DNA from: Clostridia bacterium
GTDB taxonomy: Bacteria > Bacillota > Clostridia > Oscillospirales > Acutalibacteraceae
Length of the DNA: 64,000 nucleotides
Direction of reading: 5' to 3'
Assembly: GCA_017513525.1 (NCBI GenBank)
Contig: JAFXFC010000001.1
Coordinates: forward strand, 62,001 to 126,000
The notes beneath the pieces were generated by a model that was not told the origin of the DNA, made no database searches, and saw only the letters and a program-made list of their open reading frames with translations. Positions 45,281 to 54,511 of this stretch are shown here, piece by piece. Each line of letters opens with the position of its first letter. Positions within the stretch are counted from its first letter, which is position 1. Made by a program: the position numbers and the translations under genes.

Positions 45281-45853
45281 TTATAAAATTCCTCCTTGAA
45301 AAATCAGATTTACAATAAGATATATTACCCCTGAACAAAGCATTACGGGAATGGGAGAGAGCTTTGTTTTTCTGAGGATAATAAATGCTGCAACAAAAAT
45401 TACAAGGCTTATTATATCAAAGGAAGAAAAAGATAATTCACCGTTGGAAAATACGGCATACTGTAGAATAGAAAGCCCTGCCGAAAGGATAAGTCCTATT
45501 GTTGCAGGACGGATGCTTTTTAATATGCTCTGAAGGGTTTTTGCTCCCTTATATTTATAATAAATGAAAGCAAGAAGAGAACAGATGATACAGGACGGAA
45601 GAATACTGCCTGCAGTTGCAAGAAGAGCGCCGGGTAAGCCTGCTATTTTGGTGCCTACGAAGGTGGCGGCGTTGACAGCTATGGGGCCCGGAGTCATTTC
45701 GGCGATTGTTGTAAGATCGGAAAATTCACTCATTGTGAGCCACATATTGGTATCGACGACCTGTTCTCGTATAAGAGCTATTGCGGCATACCCTCCGCCC
45801 ACAGAGAAAAGACCGACCTGTAAAAAGGCAAGAAATAATTTAAGATATATCAT
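45281..45853 (-). CDS. Chromate transporter family protein, second half
   Basis: A 190-residue membrane protein of the short-chain CHR family. GLFSVGGGYAAIALI near 15 and EMTPGPIAVNAATFVG near 52 are the family motifs. Its start overlaps the stop of the upstream paralogue (ATGA), so the two half-size proteins probably pair in the membrane. Anion substrate (chromate or other) not proven. Confidence 0.88.
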   Translation of the reverse strand: MIYLKLFLAFLQVGLFSVGGGYAAIALIREQVVDTNMWLTMSEFSDLTTIAEMTPGPIAVNAATFVGTKIAGLPGALLATAGSILPSCIICSLLAFIYYKYKGAKTLQSILKSIRPATIGLILSAGLSILQYAVFSNGELSFSSFDIISLVIFVAAFIILRKTKLSPIPVMLCSGVIYLIVNLIFQGGIL

Positions 45854-46431
45854 TTCTTCACCGCCTTTTTGTTCTTTATAAGAACGGTCACAAAGCCTAT
45901 TGCGGCGGCGCAGAGAATAATCAGAATTACATTGATTTTCAGGAAAAACACTGCAGTAAATGATACTGCAATAAGGATAATTTCAAATATTTTTCTGTTT
46001 TTAACATAGTCCTTTGAAAGTGAGCATACAACATCAAGTATTACCGCGGCAACACCTGCCTGCATACCTTTAAGTATCAGTGCAACATAAGGGTTTTCGG
46101 AAAACGCATTATAGAAAAAGGATATAACGGAAATTATCACAAGAGGGGGAATGACAGTGCCGAGAGTGGCGGCTATAATCCCCATGATACCGCCGAGCTT
46201 CTTTCCTACTATAACTGCGGCATTGACTGCAATAGCGCCAGGTGAAGACTGTGCAATTGAAGTAATATCAAGCATTTCCTGTTCTTCTATCCAATGATAT
46301 TCATCAACAAATTTTTTCTTCATCAATGTCACGATTACAAAGCCGCCCCCAAAGGTGAAGGTACTTATATAAAGCATAGAAAAAAACAGCTTTAATAAAA
46401 TTCTTGTTTTGGAATTTTCTTTCTCAGACAT
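45850..46431 (-). CDS. Chromate transporter family protein, first half
   Basis: A 193-residue CHR-family membrane protein with the paired motifs FTFGGGFVIVTLM near 21 and AQSSPGAIAVNAAVIVG near 60. GGTGATAAA precedes the ATG. Four bases downstream of the ZIP gene and overlapping its partner gene, so all three are one transcript. Confidence 0.88.
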   Translation of the reverse strand: MSEKENSKTRILLKLFFSMLYISTFTFGGGFVIVTLMKKKFVDEYHWIEEQEMLDITSIAQSSPGAIAVNAAVIVGKKLGGIMGIIAATLGTVIPPLVIISVISFFYNAFSENPYVALILKGMQAGVAAVILDVVCSLSKDYVKNRKIFEIILIAVSFTAVFFLKINVILIILCAAAIGFVTVLIKNKKAVKK

Positions 46432-46435
46432 TTTA

Positions 46436-47191
46436 TCACCCTAAAAGAACATCGGTTACAAGCATTACCGAGAAGCCTACAAGAAGTGCGTATGTTGCGC
46501 CTCTCTGACTTCCGTGACCGTGAGTTTCGGAAAGCATTTCATCACTTACAACATAAAGCATCGTGCCGCCTGCAAAGGCTAAAGCTACGGGGAGAACAAC
46601 ATTTGAAATGCTTACGGCAAAATATCCTACAAGCGTTCCCACGACCTCTACAATGCCTGTTATCATTGCAATAACAAAGGTTTTTACGGGTTTTACACCT
46701 GCCGAGAGCATAGGTCCTATGATTATCATACCCTCCGGGATGTTCTGAAGAGCAATTCCTATTGCAATCATAAGAGCCCCCGAGGTGTCTCCCGAGCCGA
46801 AGCCGACACCTGCGGCGATTCCTTCAGGGAGATTGTGTATTGCAATTGCCAGAACAAATAAAATCACCTTGTTGAGATTGGTTTTTCTGTGCTCCTCCGT
46901 GTCATCGGGTCCCACCAATTTATGAAGATGGGGAACTAATTTGTCGATAAGATTAAGACAGGCGGCACCGAGGAAGATACCGATAATGGTTTTTAACAGG
47001 GCAAGCTCTCCGCCGTATTCGAGGGAAGGCAGAATAAGCCCTATAACGGAAGCCGCAAGCATTATGCCTGCCGCAAATGATAAAACGATATCCGAAAATT
47101 TATGTGAAATTTTTTTGAATATAAATCCCAGCATCGCACCGATAACGGTAGCACCGCCAACGCCCAGTGCAGTTAAAATAACAAGCTTCAT
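46436..47191 (-). CDS. ZIP family divalent metal transporter
   Basis: A 251-residue membrane protein with about eight helices. The two metal-site motifs HNLPEG (near 136) and QNIPEG (near 170) are present, with a His-containing loop LVPHLHKLVGPDD near 88. The start at 47191 has AGGAGGG five bases upstream. Likely zinc or other divalent cation uptake (GufA/ZupT-like). First gene of the transporter run. Confidence 0.9.
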   Translation of the reverse strand: MKLVILTALGVGGATVIGAMLGFIFKKISHKFSDIVLSFAAGIMLAASVIGLILPSLEYGGELALLKTIIGIFLGAACLNLIDKLVPHLHKLVGPDDTEEHRKTNLNKVILFVLAIAIHNLPEGIAAGVGFGSGDTSGALMIAIGIALQNIPEGMIIIGPMLSAGVKPVKTFVIAMITGIVEVVGTLVGYFAVSISNVVLPVALAFAGGTMLYVVSDEMLSETHGHGSQRGATYALLVGFSVMLVTDVLLG

Positions 47192-47244
47192 AAAAACCCT
47201 CCTATTCTGCATTATAATAACTTATTCCCGATAAAAAATCAATA

Positions 47245-47262
47245 ACCGCAAAAGATTGCGGT
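47245..47262 (-). terminator. Short hairpin terminator after the PHP gene
   Basis: Stem ACCGCAA/TTGCGGT with a 4-base loop, then TATTGATTTTTT on the minus strand, 12 bases past the PHP stop. Confidence 0.6.
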
Positions 47263-47274
47263 CATTGGTTCTGA

Positions 47275-48225
47275 TTATTTTTTCAGTTTATCAACAAAAT
47301 ATGCGTTTGTGTCGGCGGGGAGACCGTGTTCGTCCTTTGCCGATACTCTTACATAAATAGAGTTTTCGGGAACATCGCATTCGGCTTCTTCAATATAGGC
47401 GTCTTTTTCCGCAATTCTTGTCACGGCGCGTCTTGAGCCGAAAACAAAATCTATTTTTTTGACCGGAGAGGTCTTTATATGAATTTTTCCGTCTTCATAC
47501 CACATCTCTTTTATTTCGGGACCCTGTGAAGCATAGAAATTTCCGTTTTTAAGTGCCGAAATGATGTTCTCATAAGTGAGCGACTCTGCTTTTATAACCG
47601 TAAAACCGCCGAAGGAATCGCAGTAGAGAGAGTCTTCAGGATATCTGTTGTGATTATCGTCTGTTGCAATGCAGTAAATTCTTTCTCCGTAACGAAGCAT
47701 TTCGTCATATACCATAGGCACATAATCCTGATAGCCCACGGCAATGCAGCCGAAATTGCATATTTCCATTGCATCCATGCCGTGATAGTTTATATAATCG
47801 GAGAAATCCTCAAGTGACCAGTTGGGGTGATTGTAGGTGACAAAAAATCCCTTTTCCTTTGCCTCTTTCATAAGCCGTGAGATATTCTCGGGAGTGTATG
47901 TATCTTCATCTCCGAGATCGGGCTGAGGTGTTCCCTGCTTTTTTGCAATAAGACAGAAATGACAGGTCTTTTTATAGCCTCTGCCGGTATCTTCAGTTTC
48001 AGTTACATCTATTTCATAGCCGTCAAGAGCAAGAAAGTTTTCGTCTGTAAGATATGACTGTGAATGCAGTGTTCGGTGATCGGTAAATGCAATGACCGAG
48101 TATCCGTGACGCATATATTTTTCTTTTAATTCTTCGGGTGTCCACTGTCCGTCAGAAAAGGTGGAATGACAGTGAAGATTTGCTTTGTAAAAATTTCCGT
48201 TTTCGGGTAAAAGATACTTTTTCAT
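47275..48225 (-). CDS. PHP domain phosphoesterase
   Basis: A 316-residue cytosolic protein. PHP metal motifs: NLHCHSTFSDG near 16 (HxH), AFTDHRTL near 46, a His in TYNHPNW near 131 and DDNHNRYPE near 200. The C-terminal 90 residues form a beta domain. No signal peptide. AAAAGGAGCG precedes the ATG. Substrate unknown; some relatives hydrolyse sugar or nucleotide phosphates. Divergent from the MFS gene. Confidence 0.87.
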   Translation of the reverse strand: MKKYLLPENGNFYKANLHCHSTFSDGQWTPEELKEKYMRHGYSVIAFTDHRTLHSQSYLTDENFLALDGYEIDVTETEDTGRGYKKTCHFCLIAKKQGTPQPDLGDEDTYTPENISRLMKEAKEKGFFVTYNHPNWSLEDFSDYINYHGMDAMEICNFGCIAVGYQDYVPMVYDEMLRYGERIYCIATDDNHNRYPEDSLYCDSFGGFTVIKAESLTYENIISALKNGNFYASQGPEIKEMWYEDGKIHIKTSPVKKIDFVFGSRRAVTRIAEKDAYIEEAECDVPENSIYVRVSAKDEHGLPADTNAYFVDKLKK

Positions 48226-48238
48226 AATAAAACGCTCC

Positions 48239-48265
48239 TTTTAACAGATTGTAGCACTGTTAAAA
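48239..48265. promoter_or_regulatory. Operator-like inverted repeat between PHP and MFS genes
   Basis: Perfect 9-bp inverted repeat TTTTAACAG/CTGTTAAAA with 9-base spacing. On the minus strand the centre contains TACAAT, a possible -10 for the PHP gene, so a bound repressor would cover it. No regulator gene is adjacent. Confidence 0.45.
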
Positions 48266-48398
48266 ACTAAAGTCATCAGTATATCCTACAGAAAATACTT
48301 TTTTGCTTTGTTTAAGTTTTACAAAAATTTTTTATTATAAAAAACTGCTTTATTTCGATTATCTGAAAATATATAATAAAAGGAAAGGGGGAAATATT

Positions 48399-50069
48399 AT
48401 GGATGTAAAACAGCTTATCTTAAAGGTAAAGGATGTTCCCGATTATATTAAAACTCACTGGAATACTCCGGGAGAGGGAGAGTATCTGACATTAAAAGAA
48501 ATGGCGGCATATACCATATCGCAGGCAGGTACATATGTTTATGCCACGGCGGGAAACCTTATGACCTTTTCTGCATCATACTTCTGCGGTTCAATTATGG
48601 GTATTGCCGCAATGGATTTTTATTTTATTAACCTTGTGTCAACCATTATAGGCTATGTACTTATGTTTACAAATCCCGTAGGAATGCTCATATATGAAAA
48701 CCACGGAAGACTCAGTAAGGGTATGAAGATATTTGCACACTGCACGTATCTCGGGCAGATCCTTATAGGCCTCGGATGCTATTTTATTCCCGAAAACACC
48801 TTTGAAGTGGTGATGATGGGACTTCCTCAGATAGCGGGAAACATTCTTCTTGTAGGCGGTATAACGGGATATATTACATGGGCTATAAGAAGATTATTCT
48901 GTGCTAAATACGGCAGAGTGAAGCCGTTTATTATTATCTGCTCAATTCCTTCGGCGATTATAGTTTCAATCATACCGTATCTTCCCGTAGACGGAATGTC
49001 TTATTCGGGCAAGCTTATAATGCTCCATTTTGCATTCACTCTTATGAACTTCTTCTATAACAGCTTCATCGGAGTAAACGGTCTTGTTGCCTTTATGACT
49101 CCGAACTCTCAGGAAAGACAGAAGCTTCATTCAATAGTTCCCATTATTACGGGACTTTTCCCTTCAATAATCAATATGTTTTTCCCCATTCTTATTGCAA
49201 CAACGGGCGGATATCTCAATATTCTTACATATAAAATTTTTATCCCTATATTCGCATTAATCGGTGCTGTATTTTCTCTTGCTGCAATATTCTGCAAGGA
49301 AAGAGTTATTGAAGAAAATATTGAAACGAGAAAAAAGGTTAAATTCTTTGAGGGTGCAAAGCACGCACTTAAGAATAAATATCTCTGGATAGTAAATGTT
49401 TCAAATGTTGTGGGTCAATGGCAATGGCTTACATCTTCTCTTCTTTCATGGTGGTTTATTTATTCACTTCGTATGGAGTGGTTTTCGGGTATTGCCGCAA
49501 ACATCGTGGTCGTGGGTATGACTGCAGGTAACATACTTTGTCCCATACTTACGGCACGTTTCCAGAAAAGAGATATTCTCATAGCCTCCAAGGCTGTCAG
49601 CCTTCTGACGGTACTCGGTGCCCTTCTTGCAGTAAAAACAGAAAGCATAATTATTTTCATGGTGTCAATATTCTTAAGAAATACCATTCAGCCCGTTGAA
49701 ACGGGTATCACATCGGGACTGGGTGCTGATATTCAGAACTATCACCACTGGAAATACGGTGAACGCTCCGACTCTCTTTCAGGTATATTCAGTTGGTTCT
49801 TAAATCCCATAAATATGGGTATCGGATATATAGTTCCGTGGCTTATAGAGCTTACAGGCTTTACCTCAGACTGGGATGTTTTATACGATTCTGTTATTCT
49901 TAATAATGTGTTCAATATTTACACATGGTGTACTATTATAGGCATAGTTCTTTTCACGGCACCTTATTTCTTCTACGATCTTACAAAAGAAAAGCACGAT
50001 ATGTGCGTAAGAGAACTTCAGGAACGACTTAAAAAAGCAGAAAATGCAAAGGAGGAAACTGCCGTATGA
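48399..50069 (+). CDS. MFS/GPH-type sugar transporter
   Basis: A 556-residue membrane protein with about twelve helices, resembling glycoside-pentoside-hexuronide-type MFS carriers, with an N-terminal cytosolic segment of about 40 residues. The start at 48399 has AAGGGGGAAA upstream; an upstream in-frame start is rejected. The long loop with NGLVAFMTPNSQERQKLHS near 226 is typical of GPH-like carriers. Stop overlaps the LRR lipoprotein start (ATGA). Substrate probably a glycoside. Confidence 0.82.
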   Translation: MDVKQLILKVKDVPDYIKTHWNTPGEGEYLTLKEMAAYTISQAGTYVYATAGNLMTFSASYFCGSIMGIAAMDFYFINLVSTIIGYVLMFTNPVGMLIYENHGRLSKGMKIFAHCTYLGQILIGLGCYFIPENTFEVVMMGLPQIAGNILLVGGITGYITWAIRRLFCAKYGRVKPFIIICSIPSAIIVSIIPYLPVDGMSYSGKLIMLHFAFTLMNFFYNSFIGVNGLVAFMTPNSQERQKLHSIVPIITGLFPSIINMFFPILIATTGGYLNILTYKIFIPIFALIGAVFSLAAIFCKERVIEENIETRKKVKFFEGAKHALKNKYLWIVNVSNVVGQWQWLTSSLLSWWFIYSLRMEWFSGIAANIVVVGMTAGNILCPILTARFQKRDILIASKAVSLLTVLGALLAVKTESIIIFMVSIFLRNTIQPVETGITSGLGADIQNYHHWKYGERSDSLSGIFSWFLNPINMGIGYIVPWLIELTGFTSDWDVLYDSVILNNVFNIYTWCTIIGIVLFTAPYFFYDLTKEKHDMCVRELQERLKKAENAKEETAV

Positions 50070-50908
50070 AAAAAGCAGTATCAATGATCTTAATTCTTCT
50101 TTCGGTTTTTCTGCTTCTTTGCTCATGTGATGCACAGGAGATGCTTTCGGGCAATCTCAGCATAAAGTATAAGATCGAAGACGGTAAAGCCATAGTTACA
50201 AAGCTTCCCGATAATTCAACCCTCCCCGAAATTGTTATCCCCGATGAATATGAGGGACTTCCCGTAACGGAAATTGCAGATTATGCCGGAGTAAATCTCG
50301 AATATGTAACTAAAATTACAATAGGCAAAAATGTAGAAGAAATTGCTCTCTGGGCATTTGAAAACGCAGGAAAGCTGACCGCTTTTGAAGTATCTGAGGA
50401 AAATGAACTTTTCTGTGACAAAGACGGCGTGCTTTATACCAAGGACATGAAAACTCTTCTTTTCTATCCGCTTTCAAGAGATGTTAAGAGTGTGAAGGAC
50501 GAAAACGGAAATGAAGTCAAGTCAATTTCCTATGAAGTCCCCGAAGGAGTCGAAACCATCCGCACAAAGGCATTTTATAAATGCTCTATGCTTAGTGAAA
50601 TAACGCTTCCTTCAACACTGAAAACTATTGAAGAAAAAGCCTTCTTCCGCTGCAGTATAGGTGAAATAACACTTCCCGAAGAGCTTACTTTCATCGGAAA
50701 GGATGCCTTTGGCTACTGTCAGCAGCTTAAGGAAATTACAATTCCCGCAACAGTTAAAGAGATAGGTGAATACGCATTTTATAACTGCACCTCGCTTCTT
50801 AACATTACGGTTAATTCCATTGAAAGCGAAATGACCCTCGGAAAGCAATGGTATCCCACAAATAACGGACTTGATATAAAAGAACTTGTTATAAACTGGA
50901 ACGCATAA
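50066..50908 (+). CDS. BspA-type leucine-rich-repeat lipoprotein
   Basis: A 280-residue lipoprotein: signal peptide with lipobox LLCSC near 20, then LRR_5 (BspA-like) repeats of about 23 residues such as ALWAFENAGKLTAFEV, TKAFYKCSMLSEITLPSTL and KDAFGYCQQLKEITIPATV. Such repeats mediate surface binding. Translationally coupled to the MFS gene, suggesting a surface partner of that carrier. Confidence 0.87.
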   Translation: MKKAVSMILILLSVFLLLCSCDAQEMLSGNLSIKYKIEDGKAIVTKLPDNSTLPEIVIPDEYEGLPVTEIADYAGVNLEYVTKITIGKNVEEIALWAFENAGKLTAFEVSEENELFCDKDGVLYTKDMKTLLFYPLSRDVKSVKDENGNEVKSISYEVPEGVETIRTKAFYKCSMLSEITLPSTLKTIEEKAFFRCSIGEITLPEELTFIGKDAFGYCQQLKEITIPATVKEIGEYAFYNCTSLLNITVNSIESEMTLGKQWYPTNNGLDIKELVINWNA

Positions 50909-50979
50909 CAAAAAGACGGCACCTTAAAGAGCAGGTTTCCTAAGGACAGTTTTCAATAAAGAAAACGGAATAAGACAAA

Positions 50980-51028
50980 ACTACCCGAAAAAGAGTTTTC
51001 GTTTCTCTTCTTCGGGTAGTGTTTTTTT
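50980..51028 (+). terminator. Terminator after the MFS-LRR operon
   Basis: Outer 10-bp stem ACTACCCGAA/TTCGGGTAGT with an inner AAGAG/CTCTT pairing, followed by GTTTTTTT. Confidence 0.85.
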
Positions 51029-51029
51029 G

Positions 51030-51232
51030 TCGATATATTGCTGTGCAATTCGATATTTTTTCCTAAAGGAAAAATCGATATATTTACCTAACGGTAAATT
51101 CGATATGATATAAATCCCTCCACGCCCCGCAGGGCATATCGAGTGCTTAGCACATATCGAACGCCGAAGGCGTATATCGAAAATCCCGTTAGGGATTTAT
51201 ATCGATGCATTGTGTCCTTTAGAACACAATGC
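51030..51232. repeat. Composite hairpin-array element F (TCGATAT linker)
   Basis: Left half: TTGC/GCAA, TTTTCC/GGAAAA and TTTACC/GGTAAA hairpins separated by TCGATAT. An outer stem ATATAAATCCC (51108-51118)/GGGATTTATAT (51192-51202) encloses GCCC/GGGC, GTGC/GCAC and CGCC/GGCG hairpins separated by ATATCGA, the reverse complement of the left linker. A final hairpin GCATTGTGT/ACACAATGC (51207-51232) may terminate the ABC gene. Same architecture as A-E with a different linker. Confidence 0.83.
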
Positions 51233-51248
51233 TAATCTGTTCGTATTT

Positions 51249-54200
51249 CTATTCGGTACGGAGGGCTACAACGGGGTCCTTCTTTGCTGCTTTGAGGGCA
51301 GGGATAAGACCGCCTACGAGGGTTATTACTATACTTATTGCGATAAGCATAAGTGCAGAAGTAAAGGGGAGCTGTGCATCGAGGTTTTCAATTCCCGTTT
51401 TCGCTTCAATAATTGCATTTATGGGAATAATTCCGATAAGCGTTATTATGATTCCGAGAAGTCCCGAGAACCATCCGATAATAAAAGTTTCGGCATTGAA
51501 TACCTGTGAGATATTTCCCTTTGAAGCACCCAGTGCTCTGAGAATACCTATTTCCTTTGTTCTTTCCATGACGGAAATATGAGTAATAATTCCTATCATG
51601 ATGCCCGAAACAAAAAGTGAAATGGCAACAAAGGCAACAAGAACATAAGAAATACCGTTGATAATTGAGGTAAGTGAAGAAGTGAGCATTGCTGCATAAT
51701 CTGTATATGCAATAGCTGTTTCTTCGTCTACATTCTCGTTATAATTTTTTATACATTCCGCAAGTGCATCCTTATTCTCAAAATTGTCGGAATAAAGGCT
51801 GATAGAAGAGGGTTTATCAATACTTATATATCCGAAAGCCGAAATATTTTCATCATAAGAGGATTCAGTAATATATTGGTCATAAACCGTCAGAAGCATT
51901 TTTTCATCGGGAGAATTTTCGAGCCACTTATCAAGCTCTGCGGCAAAATATGAATCATTGGAGGCTATATCTGAAAGGTCTGAACCGATATAATCCTTTA
52001 TAATGGACTCTATATCAATACCTGCAATAATATCTTCAAAATTTCCTGATTGTATATCCTGAAATTTATCCATTATGGAGCCGATATTTTCGGCATTGAA
52101 CTCAGGGTATTTTTCGGAAAGTGAATTTATGACCTTCAGTATTTCAAAAAGCTTTGAAATATTTCCTAGTGTGTTTTTTATGTTGCCGAATATTCCCTCA
52201 AAGAAACCGAGAATGCCCGACGAAGAGTTACTCTGGGGTACAGTTGTGGGCTTTTCAATTACGGGAGGAAGTGTTACGGGTTCGGTGACGGCTTCGGTTG
52301 AGGGCTCTTCGGAGGTGCTGCCCGTAAGTCCGCCTAAACCTAAAATGGATATCATTTTATAAATAGATGATTTTTCCGCTTCGCTTAAAGATGATAAATA
52401 ATTTTTTGTAGCTGTGATTTTTTCAGCATCATTCGGTATCTGGAATTTTATTCCGTTTAAGATATTGATATCGGGAGATGCTGTTTGCGCCGTTACAACG
52501 GCGGTAGAGCCGCTTGATGAAATGATATAGTCTTTAATTGCCGATGAATATGCTATAGGACCTGAAACAGATGCACCCTCAGCACCGTCTTTTCTTTTTA
52601 CAACACCTGAAATATTAAGCACAAGAGCATTATTTGTTAAAATATCTTCGTTGCCTTCAATTTCTTCAATATATGAAAATGTTCCGTTTTCATTTTGCTT
52701 GTAGCGGTTGCCGGGAGTTATAAGATAGAAGCTTTTTGAGCAAACGGTTGCGTAATCAAGAACTATTGACAGCGCTTCTTCGCCGTTATTTATCTTATCG
52801 GCTATTTCGTTATACTGTGCGTTTGTGATAAGTCCGAGAGAAAACATTTCTTCAAGGGAAATGCTGTTTCTGCCGTCAAGGACTAAAAGTGTGTCTGTCA
52901 TATCAACGGGCCATTCGCCGTAAAGAAGGTCGTAATTATCCTTGATTTCGGGGTTCATGACCTCGCCGTTTTGTCCCATTGACATTTCACGGAAGTTTTC
53001 TGCCGTGTCGGAGCTGCCGCCGCCGAAAATTGAAAGGCTTCCCGAAAAGAGACTGCTTAAAAATCCGCCGCCGGGAGTTGATGTATCCTCCAATTGAGGA
53101 GCAGAGTCTGTATCTATTAATTTACCCTCGGTATCATATGTGAATACATTGAATTTTATATCGTAGCCGTATTGGACACCCTTTTCGCCGAGGTACTTGT
53201 GTACTTCACTTGACGGATCATCAAGGTATTTCTTAAAGGAGCTCAAATCATTTTCTTTAATGACTGTATTGATAATATTACTTGTCTGAAGAGCTCTGAA
53301 GTCGGAATATATACCGTTTCTGACAGTGGTTTCTTCTTCGGTGCTCACAGCGACGGTTGAACCTTCCTCAGAAGAGCCTGTGCCGTATAAAGAGCCTGTA
53401 TCAATAGCTTCACTGCTTATTGTAATGGGATATTGGGACATTGTATCCTTCTGAATACTGTTAATATAAGCAGTCATGCCTGTGGATATAGCAAGAATAA
53501 GACCGATGCCTACAATGCCTATGGAGCCTGCCATTGCCGTAAGCAGTGTTCTGCCCTTTTTGGTTCTGAGATTATTAAAGCTTAAAGAAAGTGCTGTGAG
53601 AAATGACATGGAAATCTTCTTCTGCTTTTCGGGCTTTTCGATTTTTACTGCTTCTTCATAAGGGTCTGTATCACTTATGATATTACCGTCGGAAAGTCTT
53701 ACAATTCTTGTGGAATACTGCTCTGCAAGCTCGGGGTTATGCGTTACCATGATAACAAGCTTATCCTTTGCAATTTCCTTGAGAAGCTCCATTATCTGAA
53801 TGCTGGTTTCCGTGTCAAGTGCGCCTGTAGGTTCGTCTGCAAGAAGAATTTCGGGATTGTTTATAAGTGCACGGGCAATGGCGACTCTCTGCATCTGACC
53901 GCCCGACATCTGATTAGGCTTTTTGTGAATATGTTCACCGAGTCCAACCTTTTTCAGAACTTCAACGGCTCTTTCACGGCGTTCCTTTTTAGAAACACCT
54001 GCAAGCGTTAAAGCCATTTCAACATTTGAAAGAACACTCTGATGAGGGATAAGATTATAGCTCTGGAAAATAAAACCTACAGAATGATTTCTGTAAATAT
54101 CCCAGTCCCTGTCAGAATATTCCTTGGTCGAAACACCGTTTATTATAAGGTCGCCTCTTGTGTATCTGTCAAGACCGCCTATGATATTAAGCATTGTAGT

Positions 54201-54332
54201 CTTTCCCGATCCGCTCTGACCGAGAATAGATACAAATTCATTATCACGGAAGCTGACACTGACACCCTTAAGTGCATCCTGCTTAATATCTCCCGTAAAA
54301 TATGTTTTGATGATATTTTTAAGCTGAAGCAT
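51249..54332 (-). CDS. MacB-like ABC transporter, ATPase and FtsX permease fused
   Basis: A 1027-residue fusion. ATPase domain 1-225: Walker A GQSGSGKTT at 38-46, signature MSGGQMQR near 142, Walker B LLADEPTGALD near 160, switch His in VTHNPELAEQ. A first membrane helix near 265 is followed by an extracellular domain of about 600 residues with a Thr/Pro/Glu-rich stretch (STEEPSTEAVTEPVTLPP) near 670, then three FtsX-type helices near 885, 935 and 985. The shape fits MacB/FtsX mechanotransmission rather than import, for example peptide or lipoprotein extrusion or envelope sensing. The extracellular domain is much larger than in MacB. AAAGGAG lies ten bases upstream. Confidence 0.88.
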   Translation of the reverse strand: MLQLKNIIKTYFTGDIKQDALKGVSVSFRDNEFVSILGQSGSGKTTMLNIIGGLDRYTRGDLIINGVSTKEYSDRDWDIYRNHSVGFIFQSYNLIPHQSVLSNVEMALTLAGVSKKERRERAVEVLKKVGLGEHIHKKPNQMSGGQMQRVAIARALINNPEILLADEPTGALDTETSIQIMELLKEIAKDKLVIMVTHNPELAEQYSTRIVRLSDGNIISDTDPYEEAVKIEKPEKQKKISMSFLTALSLSFNNLRTKKGRTLLTAMAGSIGIVGIGLILAISTGMTAYINSIQKDTMSQYPITISSEAIDTGSLYGTGSSEEGSTVAVSTEEETTVRNGIYSDFRALQTSNIINTVIKENDLSSFKKYLDDPSSEVHKYLGEKGVQYGYDIKFNVFTYDTEGKLIDTDSAPQLEDTSTPGGGFLSSLFSGSLSIFGGGSSDTAENFREMSMGQNGEVMNPEIKDNYDLLYGEWPVDMTDTLLVLDGRNSISLEEMFSLGLITNAQYNEIADKINNGEEALSIVLDYATVCSKSFYLITPGNRYKQNENGTFSYIEEIEGNEDILTNNALVLNISGVVKRKDGAEGASVSGPIAYSSAIKDYIISSSGSTAVVTAQTASPDINILNGIKFQIPNDAEKITATKNYLSSLSEAEKSSIYKMISILGLGGLTGSTSEEPSTEAVTEPVTLPPVIEKPTTVPQSNSSSGILGFFEGIFGNIKNTLGNISKLFEILKVINSLSEKYPEFNAENIGSIMDKFQDIQSGNFEDIIAGIDIESIIKDYIGSDLSDIASNDSYFAAELDKWLENSPDEKMLLTVYDQYITESSYDENISAFGYISIDKPSSISLYSDNFENKDALAECIKNYNENVDEETAIAYTDYAAMLTSSLTSIINGISYVLVAFVAISLFVSGIMIGIITHISVMERTKEIGILRALGASKGNISQVFNAETFIIGWFSGLLGIIITLIGIIPINAIIEAKTGIENLDAQLPFTSALMLIAISIVITLVGGLIPALKAAKKDPVVALRTE

Positions 54333-54454
54333 TCCCGAAAAACTCCTTTCGTGTGTAAAGGGTAATATAACACACCAATGTAAACAATTAAAAAACTAAT
54401 GATGAATAATATAATACTTTTCTTAATTTCTGTTTAAATAAAGATATATAAAAC

Positions 54455-54487
54455 GGTCTCAAGTCTTCTTTAAGCAGACTTGAGACC
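54455..54487 (-). terminator. Terminator after the CotH gene
   Basis: Twelve-base-pair stem GGTCTCAAGTCT/AGACTTGAGACC, followed on the minus strand by GTTTTATAT, 25 bases past the CotH stop. Confidence 0.75.
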
Positions 54488-54511
54488 TTAAATTTGTGTT
54501 ATATATATGTT

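Noticed and set aside
45281..46431. Frameshifted single chrA gene
   Set aside because: The two halves each carry a full set of CHR motifs and a proper ATGA overlap, matching known two-protein chromate transporters.
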